NCBI GenBank assembly: GCA_025349905.2
Contig: MU624590.1
Location: 1-45,185 of the forward strand
DNA: 45,185 nucleotides
Origin: Blastocladiella britannica
Lineage: Eukaryota > Blastocladiomycota > Blastocladiomycetes > Blastocladiales > Blastocladiaceae
Direction of reading: 5' to 3'
Part shown: positions 34,018 through 44,088 of the stretch, in pieces
Layout of the letters: every line of letters begins with the position of its first letter
Numbering within the stretch: the first letter of the stretch is position 1
Position numbers and translations under genes: made by a program
The notes under the pieces: model-generated
Told to the model about the DNA's origin: nothing
Seen by the model: the letters and a program-made list of their open reading frames with translations, nothing else
The model's database searches: none

Positions 34018-35207
34018 TTACACCGTGATCCCGCTCACGTGCGAGGCCCGTTTGGATGCAGCCGAAGCGTCGGCCAGAATCAGCGATCGGCCGTGGAACA
34101 GCCGGGACTTGAGCGCGTGCAAGCCGTACATGGCCGCGTACGCCAAGAACGTGGCCGCCGCGCACACCAGGTACATGTACTTTGCGTTCGGGTTGTTGGT
34201 CAAGTCCAGGAACTCGTAAGGCCAGATATTGGTTCTGTAAATTCCAAAGTCAATCTCATATTGGGCAGCTGTTGTAGGAAAGAAAGCGTACAAGAAAAAG
34301 AACACAATCACCGACGCTCCGTACGCGACCAGCGTCAAGAACACGTAAATCACCATCGTCGGCCTCAAGCAGTTTCCGCTGCACACAATCTCAAACACCA
34401 CCAGCAGCAATGTCAACCCGTGCTGCGACAGCATCACCACCTGGTCGATCCAGTAGGTCGCCTCGTAGAACCGGTTGCTCATTTTCCACCATGCAATCAC
34501 CACAATCAGCGGGTGGAACGTGCAGTTGAACGCGTACAGTAACGCGTGCACTTGGCGGGTTCGGTCCGACACGATCGGGTCGGCCGAAGCGGAGGTGGAC
34601 GCGTGCCACCCGTGGCGCGACCGTAGGCTGATGCGGATCGAGAGCGCAAAGTAGCCGAGGAGGCCGTACCACATCCAGTTGGTCAGTCTATGTTTAAAAT
34701 ACGAGGGTCAGTGATGTAGGAAATTCTCGACGCGTTGCCAACCAAATTCCCAGCTATAAGTTGTTCCCACCAACACCCAAGACCTGATAAAAATACATAC
34801 TGGACAAGGTACAAGAACTGCTCCATCCACGACACACCCGACGTGATCTTGATGTAGATCCAGTACGCCAGCCCGATCACCGTGATCGCCAAGCAGTACG
34901 CCAGCACCACGCACCGGATCCGGAACAGCGTGCGTGGTTGCAACAAGTACGACGCCACGGGCGCTAGCGGACTGTCCTGGCGTGCGGCCGTTGCCAGCGA
35001 GAACCGAGATCTCCAGCTCTCCACTTCAGTCGTTGTTGATTCAGGAACCGGCCATGGCGGACTGCTGGTGCCGAGGACGCTGTCCTTTTTGTTGCCGAGC
35101 ATCGGCGGCGGCGGGGTATCTTGAATGTCCAGAACTGACGATGTTATTGAGCGGCGGGCAGAGGGCACTGCGGCGGTGGGTACCACAGGAGTCAAGGTGG
35201 TGGACAT
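34018..35207 (-). CDS. Six-pass membrane protein, unidentified
   Basis: Exons 34801..35207 and 34018..34687 give 358 aa. The 113-bp intron (GTATGT, CACTGAC branch, ATAG) joins LYLVQ to LTNWMWYG. A Ser/Pro-rich cytosolic N-terminus (about 1-95) is followed by hydrophobic segments near 100-122, 140-160, 185-205, 222-246, 252-278 and 310-332. Isolated features (LTNW at the second helix, a mid-protein HALLYAFNCTFH, SQHGLTLLLVVFE) recall rolling-stone/FAR-17a-AIG1-like membrane proteins, but I cannot assign it firmly. It converges on GUP1. Confidence 0.65.
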
Positions 35208-35390
35208 TTTCCGTTATTTTATGAATTGGGTTGAAAGAGGGCGGACCTGGCCCTGGACGGCGACGACCGCTCATGAAATGCCAAGGCTCAATGGTCACTG
35301 CGCCGCAGCGAACGCTCACTTCTACGCCCTTCGATTAAACTGAACTGAACGCGGACTCTGAAACAAAAGACCTGTGTCCTTTTAAACATG

Positions 35391-37618
35391 TCAAATCACA
35401 AGGTTGGCCGGCGCCGGGACAGGCTCGCCGTCTTTGGCGGCCCCGCTCGCCGACTCCTCGAGCGAGAACCCCTTGATCCCCTCGTCCAACTCGGCCGTCG
35501 CCGACTTGGGCGACTCCGATGCCCCCGCCCCTGACCCAACCGCAGCGACGGCGGGAGCCGAGAGCAAGTCGTCGGGCACGCGCTCCCACTCGATGCGCTC
35601 CTCTTCCAGCGACATGGACATGGCCATGGCCAGCTGCATCTCGTAGTCGGACATGAGCAGCCGCTCTTCCGCCGACAGGTGCGACAGGTCCACGGGCACC
35701 AGCTCGGTGGCTACACCCGCACCCGCACCAGCTGCGGCAGCAGCCGATCCGGCGTGGCCCGGGTATCCAGCGGCAGCGGAGGAAGGGGACGACGGCGACG
35801 GCGACGGCGAGTCGGGCGAAGCCAGTGACGCGGCCGCCTGGGCAAACCATCGAGTCACCAGCTCGATCGGTTTCTTGACGTTGGCCGCGAGCTGCTCGAG
35901 CTGTTGCTGCGATACCAGCGGATCGCTTGTCGCTGCCGGTCCCACTGACGACGCGGCTACAGGCGACGCACCACCTTGCTGTTGCTGCTGCTGGTCAAGT
36001 GCGGCCAGCGCCCGCTGCGCGCGCCGGTCAGCCTCCAAGTCCTCGAGCTCGCGCATCCGGGCCTCGATCCGCTGATCAAACTCGGCCTTGTCGATCGACA
36101 GCGCCGCCGCATCAATCGACTCGATGAACGCCACCGCGCCCATCAAGTTGGTCAGGTAGTACCCGGCCTCGGACTGCAGCTTGGCCGGGTGCCGGAACCG
36201 CGAAATGTACTGGATGTTGGAGACCAGGTGCGGCGGGTTGGCTTGCAGGACCGTGAAGATCAGTAGCGGGAGGAACGAGTCGGCGGTTTCCGAGTTGCCC
36301 GAGGTTTTGAGCAGGCCTATTTTACGTTTTGTTAACTCGTTGCTATGGTTGGTTCAGGAAGGGACAAGTTCGTACCAAAGATGAGCTTGCAAGCGTTAAG
36401 AATGCAAATTAGCTTGTCGCGAGGAGCCTTGTACTCGTTCATCTTGAGCAGTTCTGTAATCATAAACCGGAATGAGAAAGGCAGTACAAACATAAAAAAA
36501 AAAGAACGGACGGACCCTTCTGTGCCACGCGCAGGAACGGGCCCGACACCTCCGACTCGAGGTGAATGTCGAGGTGCTTGAGCTCGATCCACTGCAGGAT
36601 CTGGATCTTTTTGTACAACACCTCGTCCTTGGCGCCATCGTCGGCGGTGGACGGCGAGAAAGTGCTTTTCATGGATCATATCAGCGACCTGATCCAATAT
36701 CAAAAAAAGGAAAGCAGAACGTACTATTGGTGGAGCTTGTTCATGAGCAGCTTTTCCATGCCCTCGCGCGCATTCTCCAGCTCGTCCTCGTTGGCACCAG
36801 CGTACAGCTCGTTCTTTTCCAGCTGCACGGCCATAAAGTCCAGGAAGTCGCGTACAATCTTGATTTGCTCGTTGACGGTCCACTTGCGTTTGGTGAACTC
36901 GCGCAGGAAACTTTTTTTTTTCCAGTGATGTTGAGTCAACCAAACCAAAAAGCAAAAAAAAAAGAGGTACAGTACCTCCGGAAATACTTGGTCAGCGGCA
37001 GAGCGCGACGGTCCCGCATCTGGTCCAGGAACCGCGTGAAATCAAAGTTCTGGGGCATGGCGGGCGCCACCGTGGGCGACGTCGGGCTGATACCGCTGCG
37101 ATCAACGGCGGCGGCGGCGCCACCGGGAGTGGTCGCGATGGCCGACAGCGGCGACGCCTCGGCGGCTTTGCTGGCCTCGGTCTTGATGAACGAGATCAGG
37201 TCGGTCAGCTTGGCGCGCATGTCCGGCAGCGCAAATGCCTGCGACCCGCGGCGTTCTCCCATCGATCTATTTCATTTTTTTGGTGTTAATGGTGAGCAGT
37301 GGCGGCTCGAAGTATAGAGTCCAATGTTAATATATACGGACCCAGACTCATCACCCGCAGCAGCGGCGGAGGCGCCATCTTGCTGGGCAGAGGCAGAGGT
37401 GGCAGCCTGGGCGGCGGCAATGGCCTCGAGGCGTGCCTCGTCGTCAAACTCTTGCTGGAGGAGGCTGTATTATAAGGGTGAGTACTCTTGCCTGAGTCCG
37501 AGGTAGAGAGGAGGGCAGTATACCGGGCAATGGCCTCGTCGTCGACCGTGGGCTCTCCTCCGCCCGTGGCCGAGGCCGAGACCGGTGTCAGCTGGCGGAC
37601 GGCTGGTTCTGCGCTCAT
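35391..37618 (-). CDS. VPS9: VPS9-domain Rab5-type guanine nucleotide exchange factor
   Basis: Seven exons: 37524..37618, 37342..37464, 36976..37266, 36725..36910, 36516..36664, 36376..36453 and 35391..36316, giving 615 aa; introns are 59-75 bp. The helical bundle and VPS9 domain read in order: [102 protein letters not shown] and [17 protein letters not shown]. Near the C-terminus [15 protein letters not shown] fits a ubiquitin-interacting motif (L-x2-A-x3-S-x2-E), in place of the CUE domain of yeast Vps9. It activates endosomal Rab5/Ypt51 GTPases in vacuolar sorting. An in-frame ATG at 37699, just after a likely 5' intron, would add 27 residues. Confidence 0.92.
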
Positions 37619-37699
37619 TGTTATAAGTTGGTTTTCTTTTGCTTTTCGCGAAAGAGAACGCCACAGCCCTTCTGCGAACTGCCTCCGCTCCTCGTGCAT

Positions 37700-37794
37700 C
37701 TCAAGGTAACGTATGGGCTCCTCAATCGAATCGTGTGAGTAGCGGATCAAGGTACTTACGGTAGCCCTTGGTCAATCTACCACCTTTGATCCGC
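37700..37794 (-). promoter_or_regulatory. Probable 5' leader intron with hairpin over its donor
   Basis: On the minus strand a perfect GTAAGT donor at 37759, a TACTCAC branch-like site and a TTGAG acceptor at 37700 define a 60-bp intron ending next to the in-frame ATG at 37699 of VPS9. An inverted repeat, 37742-37753 with 37782-37794 (12 bp, one bulge), plus inner arms 37760-37764 with 37777-37781, would fold across this donor. Confidence 0.45.
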
Positions 37795-38085
37795 CTTCAA
37801 CTCGCCTTGGGAGTCTCACTAAGTTAGGTTCCCACGTACTCTCACTCTCCCCACCTATCCTTTGATCCCAAAAATACACAGGTACCTCGACTCATTTGTG
37901 AGATGACTCAAAACTTTGTTTGTTCCTCACTCTGAAACATTGACCAAGCCGCAGCTGTACGCCGTTGTTGGACGGACTCGGCCCTCCAAATGAAACGACG
38001 CGGCCGCACGTGATGCAGAGTCCCGCTAGCATACAAAAGGGGGCGGGAACCCAGCACCATACATTGACGTGCAAATAGCCAAAAA
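37795..38085. promoter_or_regulatory. Divergent promoter, VPS9 / type I membrane protein
   Basis: About 290 bp without a supported gene. A CACGTG core lies at 38007-38012, about 75 bp before the plus-strand start. The similar strings GGATCAAAGG occur twice on the minus strand here. Confidence 0.4.
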
Positions 38086-39565
38086 ATGTCCATCGCGTCC
38101 GGCCTATCCATCCTCACTGCATCCGGCGCCAGCGTGGCGGGTCTCTGGCCGCTGGCCAATGCAACGGGCTACTCTCCCTTCGCCGCCAACGCGTGCATTG
38201 CGTCTTCAACGGGACATCCTATCAACCCGGTCTGCCCAAGGCGATGGGTGTACAGTTCGAGTGCCCGTGCCGCTCTCACCCGGTGCCAGTCCGTGTCGTG
38301 CGTGGACGCGCTGGCGGCCGCCAAGAAGCTCGATTCGACGACGGACTTGGGACCGCTGGACGCCAAGCTGCTAGCCTGTATGTCAATTTCGTGTTTTTCA
38401 CTCACAAGAAAGTAAAGTCTCACATACCACGTACGTCGAAATAGTCGCGGCCCTCGAGGAATGCTCAATCCTGAACTGCCCCTCGCAGCTGTGGCAGGCG
38501 TCCGACAACATTTGCGTCCCGCTCGACACGTTGCCCGTCGGTGCCGGCGATGGGCCGTACAAGTTGTCGTACATTCCGTCGACCGTGGCGATGGGCATGT
38601 CCGGCAGTAACGCCCGCCTGGGCGTCTGTGCGCCGTCGCTTCCCTTGGGATTGCCGTGCTCAGCCAACACCACGGATGCCGCCGGAAAGCCCGTGGCTCC
38701 ACTAGGCGTGCCCTCGGGCATGGCCAGCACGTCACTCTTGGGTGCCGGATCGATCGGCGGCGCCAAGGCGCTCCTGACGTCGCGGCCCGTGGCACTCAAC
38801 TTGACGTCGTTCTCGCTCATGCCGTTCGACACGTTGCCGTTCCCCGTGGTGGCCCCCGCTAACGCTTTCGATACGTCCGCGGTCGTGCTGCTGATTCCCG
38901 ACGTCTTGCCCCCGTCCACGTCCACGGCATCGTCATCGTCGGCGTCCTCGATGGCCCCGAACCCGTTCATCGGGCAATCGGATATCGGCACATTCGGCAA
39001 CACGTACGCGCTGACGTACTGCACCGCCGACGGGCGTACCGCCGCTACCAAGGCCGCGGGAAGCGCGTGCTCGGCCGACCGCGAGTGCCGATTGGCCCCG
39101 TGTGTGGCCGGAACCTGCGCGGTCGCCGGAACCAAGCTCAAGGATAACTGGTCGGTGTCGGTGGCCGCCAAGGTGTTGGACGATCCGACGTTTGCGGGGA
39201 TGCCATCGTCCAGTGGCGGCAGCGGGTCGTCCGGATCGTCGTCCTCCATTGGTGACTCGATCTTCCCCATCCTGAGGCCCGTGTTTCTGGTTTTTGGACT
39301 CGTGGTGGCCGTGTTTGGAGCGTACCTCCGGGAGAAGAAGCGCAGGCAGGACAAGGAAAGCGAAGAGATGGCGGCGGCGGCCTCCGCCGAGCAGGCCGAG
39401 GCTGGTCAGGCACCGAGCGACGATGCGACTGGAGCTCCAGCTCAGCGCCAAGATACCCCGACCCCTGCGGCACCCAACACCGTGATCGTCGGTGACCAGT
39501 CGGCTAGTAGTAGCGTGCCGCCCCCGGCCAAGCCCACGATCCCCGTGCTGATCACCAGCACCTAG
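38086..39565 (+). CDS. Single-pass membrane protein with Cys-containing ectodomain
   Basis: Exons 38086..38377 and 38445..39565 give 470 aa; the 67-bp intron has donor GTATGT and acceptor ATAG. I do not recognise the family. The N-terminus is mildly hydrophobic (LSILTASGASVAGLWPLA) and only a weak signal peptide. About 12 cysteines are spread through the ectodomain (CVDALAAAK, EECSILNCPS, NICVPL, GVCAPSLPLGLPC-like, TYCTADG, SACSADRECRLAPCVAGTCA). A Ser/Gly linker leads to a membrane helix near 385-405 (IFPILRPVFLVFGLVVAVFGA), then a basic/acidic tail. Between about 38195 and 38280 an alternative frame looks equally protein-like, so the N-terminal exon is less sure. The design matches the gene at 25562. 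Confidence 0.62.
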
Positions 39566-39615
39566 AAAAGTCTGACCAGTACCATAAAATAAAAACCACC
39601 GTTTTATTGCCATTG

Positions 39616-40125
39616 TTAGACATCAGATCCGGCCGCGGGACCTCGGCCGGTACCGGCCGGAATACCAACCGGAGTACCCGAGGGCGGCGCGTCGACCAAG
39701 GTTTCGAACCTGTTTGAAATTGATCCAGTCACCCACTTCTTGAAACCCAGAGGTAAAGAAACCGTACCAGACCGTGCACAGGGCACAGTTTTTGCGCATG
39801 ACCGAGGATGATTCGGTGTAGTTCTACAGCACGTTATTTTTTTTATGAGCAAACGGCGTGCGATCACATCAAGGTAAATGTGGTATACCATGGAAATGAC
39901 CCGGTGCAAGTTGGGCACGTCGTTCAGCTTGCACTTGACCTTGATGTTGAGGTTCTCCTGGATCGAGAACTTTGGGTTGAACGACAGCATGTCGGCGCAC
40001 TCGCTATTGATCCATCCATACATATGGCGTTAAATTATGGCCATTGCATTCCCTACTTGTACCATATACCGAATGTTCATGTAGTCCACCTTGACCATCT
40101 TGCCGGCGGGAATGAAGCGCTCCAT
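39616..40125 (-). CDS. Small conserved-looking protein, function unknown
   Basis: Exons 40070..40125, 39868..40003, 39768..39823 and 39616..39709 give 113 aa; introns are 66, 44 and 58 bp. The product begins MERFIPAGKMVKVDYMNIR, continues with NPKFSIQENLNIKVKCKLND, VPNLHRVISMVYHIYLD, YTESSSVMRKNCALCTVWFETL, and ends in a Pro/Gly tail. There is no membrane segment or signal. Three introns in such a short gene, all keeping frame, and the ordered polar/hydrophobic pattern argue that it is real. I could not place it in a family. Its start lies 47 bp from the start of SSL1, so the two share a minimal divergent promoter. Confidence 0.65.
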
Positions 40126-40172
40126 TTTCCTTTTTTGAATTGGATATGACTTTTAAGACGAAACAACAAAAA

Positions 40173-41812
40173 ATGGACTACGACGACACCGACGACGACA
40201 TCAACATTACCGACAGTCCCGGGCACCACCCGGGTGGTGGTTCCGGCGGCGACTCGACCGGCGGCTTGGGGAGCGGCTTCGCCTGGGAGTCATCGTACAA
40301 GCGCACCTGGGACGACGTGACCGCGTCCTCGGAACCCCTAGACGCGCAGATCCGGCGGCTAACGACCGACCGCCGCCGCGCCCGGTACGCTAAAGCCGCC
40401 GGCACCATGCCCGTGCACCGTGGCCTGGTACGACACACGGTCGTTGTTCTGGACTTGTCGCAAGCGTCGCGCGACGCCGATTTACCGCCCACTCGCGCCC
40501 ATGCGGCCGCCAACGCGCTGGGCAAGTACGCGCGCGAGTACTTTGACCAGAACCCGCTGGCGCAAATGGCACTGGTGGCCACACATAACGAGCGCGCGGC
40601 TCGCGTGGTCGGGTTATCGTCGGCGCCCGCTGCTCACGCCGCGGCTCTGACAGAGTACATGACGGCGCTTGGGAAACGGTTGGCGGAGGCCGCCAAGAAC
40701 GCGACCGATCTCGGGCTGGCGAACGCGTCGAACGCGTCGGCTTTGGCGCCTGGAGCTGTCGCGGCCGCAGCGACTTCGGGTGGGAGTGGATCGGGCGGTG
40801 GAGCTGGAGGTGGTGGGGACGGCGGCAACACGTTCTCCTTGGCCATGGGCGACGCCGGCGAGCCGTCGTTGCAGAACGCGCTGGAGTTGGTCCGCAAGGT
40901 GCTGGCACATGTCCCTCGCCACGGAACACGCGAAGTGATCATGGTGGTCTCGGCGCTCACGTCGTGCGATCCGGGCAACATTGCCGACACGTTGGCGGCA
41001 GTGGCCCGGGACGGGATTCGGGTCAGCGTCGTCAGTCTTGCGGCCGAGGTGCATGTGCTCAAGAAGCTGTCGGAAATGACGGGGGGCGAGTTTGCGGTGG
41101 CCATGGACGAGGCGCATTTGAAGGTGCTATTCTCCTTTTTTCTATGAGGTGGATCAGGTCTGACCTTGTCATATAGGAGCTGTTGCTGGCACATGTCCCG
41201 CCACCACCCATCACGGCGCAGACATCGGCGCTGAACGCATCCAACCTGATGCGCATGGGGTTCCCCGAGTACTCGGCGTTTGCGTCTGCTGTTCTCTGTG
41301 CTTGGTACCTTTCTTCTATTTAAGTGATACAGGTACCCATGCTCACACAAAATGAATGAAAAGTCATGCAATGCCGATCCGCGCCGGCCACACGTGCCCG
41401 CGGTGCGCGTCGCCCATCTGCACGGTCCCCAGCGACTGTCCCGTGTGTGGGCTGACGCTGGTCCTGTCCCCACACCTGGCCCGATCGTACCACCACCTGT
41501 TCCCCGTGCCCATCTACCAGGAGGTGATGCGGTGGCAAGAGTTGCGTCACTTTTTTTTCCTTTCTTCTGAGAGCTTAGAACTGACGTGATAATGGAAATA
41601 GGGTCAAGTCGCAGGAATGCGCAGCATGCGCGGCCCCGCTGCCAGCAGGACCCACGGCCGCTGAGCTAGCGTTGCTGGTGGACAAGATCCCGCCCACGGA
41701 CCGGTACCAGTGTCCGCGGTGCGCGCAGCAGGTGTGTATCGAGTGCGACGTGTATGTGCACGAGGTGCTGCACAACTGTCCCATGTGCAGTGAAGGGGTC
41801 GGGAATGGGTGA
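40173..41812 (+). CDS. SSL1: TFIIH subunit SSL1/p44 (GTF2H2)
   Basis: Exons 40173..41123, 41177..41304, 41364..41540 and 41602..41812 give 488 aa; introns are 53, 59 and 61 bp. An acidic N-terminus and WESSYKRTWDDV precede a von Willebrand A-like domain (HTVVVLDLSQASRDADL, YFDQNPLAQMALV, REVIMVVSALTSCDPGNI, VSVVSLAAEVHVLKKLSEMTGG). A Gly/Ala/Ser-rich insertion (about 205-235) splits it. Then come LMRMGFPEY, a zinc finger (CPRCASPICTVPSDCPVCG), ARSYHHLFPVP and a C-terminal C4 RING-like region (CAACAAPL ... CPRCAQQVCIECDVYVHE..HNCPMC). p44 stimulates the XPD/Rad3 helicase in transcription and nucleotide excision repair. An in-frame ATG at 40146 is an alternative start; 40173 has the better context. 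Confidence 0.93.
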
Positions 41813-41909
41813 AAAAATTCATTATATTGTTATTTACTGTACTCTGTACTGAAGTGAGTTCAAGTGAAGGTCAGAGTATATAAGGGAAAGAGAGCGTACA
41901 AATAGAAAA

Positions 41910-42324
41910 CTAACTCGACTTGGCAGCAGCAGCAGGCGGAGGAGGCACGATCTTGACCCGACGCGAGTTGGGTGTCTCGAGCATGTGTGGGCGGAGGTGG
42001 AATGGCAGCTCGGGAATAAATCCGGCCTGCTTCCATCGTGTTTAAACAGTGCTCAAGAAATGAAGTAAAAAAAAACAATGGAACCTTGGCCAAGAGCTTC
42101 TTGACGGGTGGCGTGGGCTGTGCCCCAACCGACAACCAGTACTTGATGCGCTCGCCCGCCAGGTCCAACAGCTTCTCGCCCGTGGCCGCGGTCGGGACCG
42201 GGTTGTACATGCCCACGGCCTCAATGGGCAAACCATCACGGCGGGTCTTGTTGTTGGCCACGACCACGCGGTACAGCGGGTTGTGGCGGGCGCCGAGGCG
42301 AGCGAGACGGATGCGGACCACCAT
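41910..42324 (-). CDS. MRPS16: Mitochondrial ribosomal protein bS16m
   Basis: Exons 42085..42324 and 41910..42026 give 118 aa; the 58-bp intron has donor GTTCCA and acceptor GCAG. The core is bS16: MVVRIRLARLGARHNPLYRVVVANNKTRRDG-type start, GMYNPVP, LDLAGERIKYWLSVGAQPTPPVKKLLAKAG. The extension after the intron is Pro/Ala/Arg-rich. It belongs to the small subunit of the mitochondrial ribosome; no separate presequence is visible, as is usual for this protein. It lies between SSL1 (convergent, 97 bp) and SPF30 (divergent, 108 bp). Confidence 0.93.
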
Positions 42325-42432
42325 TGTTTCCTTTCTTGTTTTCAGTGTGTTGTTTTGAAGAGATGCGCATTTCTCTATCACTCAATAATTTTTCCAAATC
42401 TCGACCAAATTATACTCAAATTTTAAGTAAGA

Positions 42433-43431
42433 ATGGCCTCACCAGCAGAAGAACTCGAGCAATACCAGTTCCAACTGGCGCAGGTGGACGCTGCGCTACT
42501 CGCCGACCCGCTCAATGCCGACCTCAAGACTTTGCGCTCGGATCTCCTGGAACTGGTCGAGCTGACTGCCGCGCTTCTGGGCGTTACCCCTTCTACTACC
42601 ACGACACCATCTGTTGATGTCGACGTCGTATCGTCACAATCATTAGATGAACCACCACGACACGTACCATCGACCCATACAACCGCCACCATTTCCGCCT
42701 CGTACGGCGTCGGCGACACCATCTTGGCCAAGTGGTCGGTCAACAACAAGTGGTACGAGGCCGCCGTCACCGCCGTTTCCACGCGCAATGCCGCCCGCGC
42801 CGACGACATCTTGTACTCGGTGGTGTTTGCGGGTTACCAGAGCGTCGAGCTGGTGCGCCAGCATGACACGCGCCCGTTTGACGCCGAGGTGCTGCGGGCT
42901 GAGCGCGAAAAGGACGCGGCTGCCAAGCGCAAGCACGCTGCTCCGGTCGGCAATAATCCTACCCCAGGTTTCACTGGTGCATTCGGTACACAACGTCCAA
43001 CGGGTCAGTATGCCGCCAGTGGCGGTCGCTCTGCTGCCCATTCCGGTAACAAGGGCACCAAGGCCGCGGCTGGAACCGCTCCGTCCATGTTTGGACCGGC
43101 GGCAACCGTCATGGGCCCTGGCACCTCTGCCCTCAAGCCTCCTCGTGCCTCTTCATCCACCACTAGTGCCACAACAACAACGAAAAAGGACCCGACCGTC
43201 AAGGCCGCCAAGCGCGCGGCCAAACTCGAGCAGGTGGATGCCGTGCACCGCGCGTCACAGCAGTCGTGGCAGCAGTTTGCGTCCAAGAAAAAGGCCGCAG
43301 TGCCCGGCGCACGTGGGTCGTCCATCTTTGCTACCCCGGATAACCCACTGGCCCGCGTCGGGGTTACTGGGTCAGGACGCGGGATGACGGAGAACAAAGA
43401 CCGCGGGAAGCACCGGTTCGAGCCGTACTAG
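42433..43431 (+). CDS. SMNDC1: Splicing factor SPF30 (SMN-related, Tudor domain)
   Basis: A single 332-aa frame. A short N-terminal coiled region (LEQYQFQLAQVDAALLADP, LKTLRSDLLELVELT) precedes a Tudor domain near 92-145 (YGVGDTILAKWSVNNKWYEAAV, YSVVFAGYQSVELV). A Lys/Ala-rich linker follows, and the family's C-terminal block reads SWQQFASKKK, IFATPDNPLARVGVTGSGRGMT and KHRFEPY. SPF30 Tudor domains bind symmetric dimethyl-arginine on Sm proteins and help load the tri-snRNP in spliceosome assembly; that role is inferred by homology. A Ser/Thr-rich stretch (around 50-85) looks disordered. Confidence 0.92.
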   Translation: MASPAEELEQYQFQLAQVDAALLADPLNADLKTLRSDLLELVELTAALLGVTPSTTTTPSVDVDVVSSQSLDEPPRHVPSTHTTATISASYGVGDTILAKWSVNNKWYEAAVTAVSTRNAARADDILYSVVFAGYQSVELVRQHDTRPFDAEVLRAEREKDAAAKRKHAAPVGNNPTPGFTGAFGTQRPTGQYAASGGRSAAHSGNKGTKAAAGTAPSMFGPAATVMGPGTSALKPPRASSSTTSATTTTKKDPTVKAAKRAAKLEQVDAVHRASQQSWQQFASKKKAAVPGARGSSIFATPDNPLARVGVTGSGRGMTENKDRGKHRFEPY

Positions 43432-43557
43432 GATGACTTTCGTTCGTATTTTACTTTGCTTAAGGTGATCTTGAATAAATTTATTCGAGTTTTTTTTTTC
43501 AGTCGTTTTGTTGGGTATTCTTGTCCTTGTTGGAGATCATGCGCGACGGCCACTGGG

Positions 43558-43794
43558 CTACGGGGGGCTGCGCTGACCGTTGTTGTTCTGGCTCTGGTTT
43601 TGCTTGGACGAAACAGAGGTCACAGGCAGCCGCGATGCCAACCACTGCGGCGCCGACTGCGTGTCAAACAACCATGCACCCAAGAAGAATGCATAGTCAG
43701 GCGACACCTCTTGAAAGGAGAACAACGTTCACTCCGCTTCACCCATATTCTCGCTTGAGTCATGAAGGAAATCGGCAAATCGCCGAGCAGGCAT
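43558..43794 (-). CDS. Candidate small gene with in-frame TGA or 33-bp intron
   Basis: Starting MPARRFADFLHD, the frame reaches TGA at 43729-43731 after 21 codons, then continues in the same frame as EVSPDYAFFLGAWLFDTQSA...NNNGQRSPP to a TAG at 43558. Third positions stay GC-rich after the TGA. A 33-bp GT-AG segment (43710-43742) would remove the TGA and give about 67 aa, but that would be far shorter than other introns here. It may be a real small gene, a broken one, or chance. Confidence 0.3.
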
Positions 43795-44088
43795 CTCGTG
43801 TCTATGCGCCAAAGTTGTCAAAGGTGAAACATTAATACAAAGTGAGAAAATTGCAAACTAAAATGTGAAAAAGAGGATGCAGGCCGAGTTCAACCCCTGC
43901 TGTTCCGCCAGGGGAAAAAGTAGCGGCGCGATCAAAGTAGCTGGCGAATGAAAAGAGAACTCGGATCGCCAATTCCCACAGCAACTATTTCACCCTGGGC
44001 AATTAAAAATCAAAGATCAACAGCGAGCAAGATTGGCTCCTGGCCGCTGGCAACAATAGTGGATGATGGGAGAACTTCTCTTTGAACA
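43795..44088. other. Intergenic region, no gene seen
   Basis: 294 bp with lower GC content, upstream of the second DWWW-repeat gene. No frame or motif is convincing. Confidence 0.4.

Noticed and set aside
38193..38444. An alternative frame with protein-like sequence inside exon 1 of the membrane protein
   Set aside because: Using it would need two compensating frameshifts; the annotated frame is open and its splice phase closes.
43729..43731. TGA as a selenocysteine codon
   Set aside because: No SECIS-like structure was seen and the protein does not resemble a known selenoprotein; a short intron or decay is simpler.
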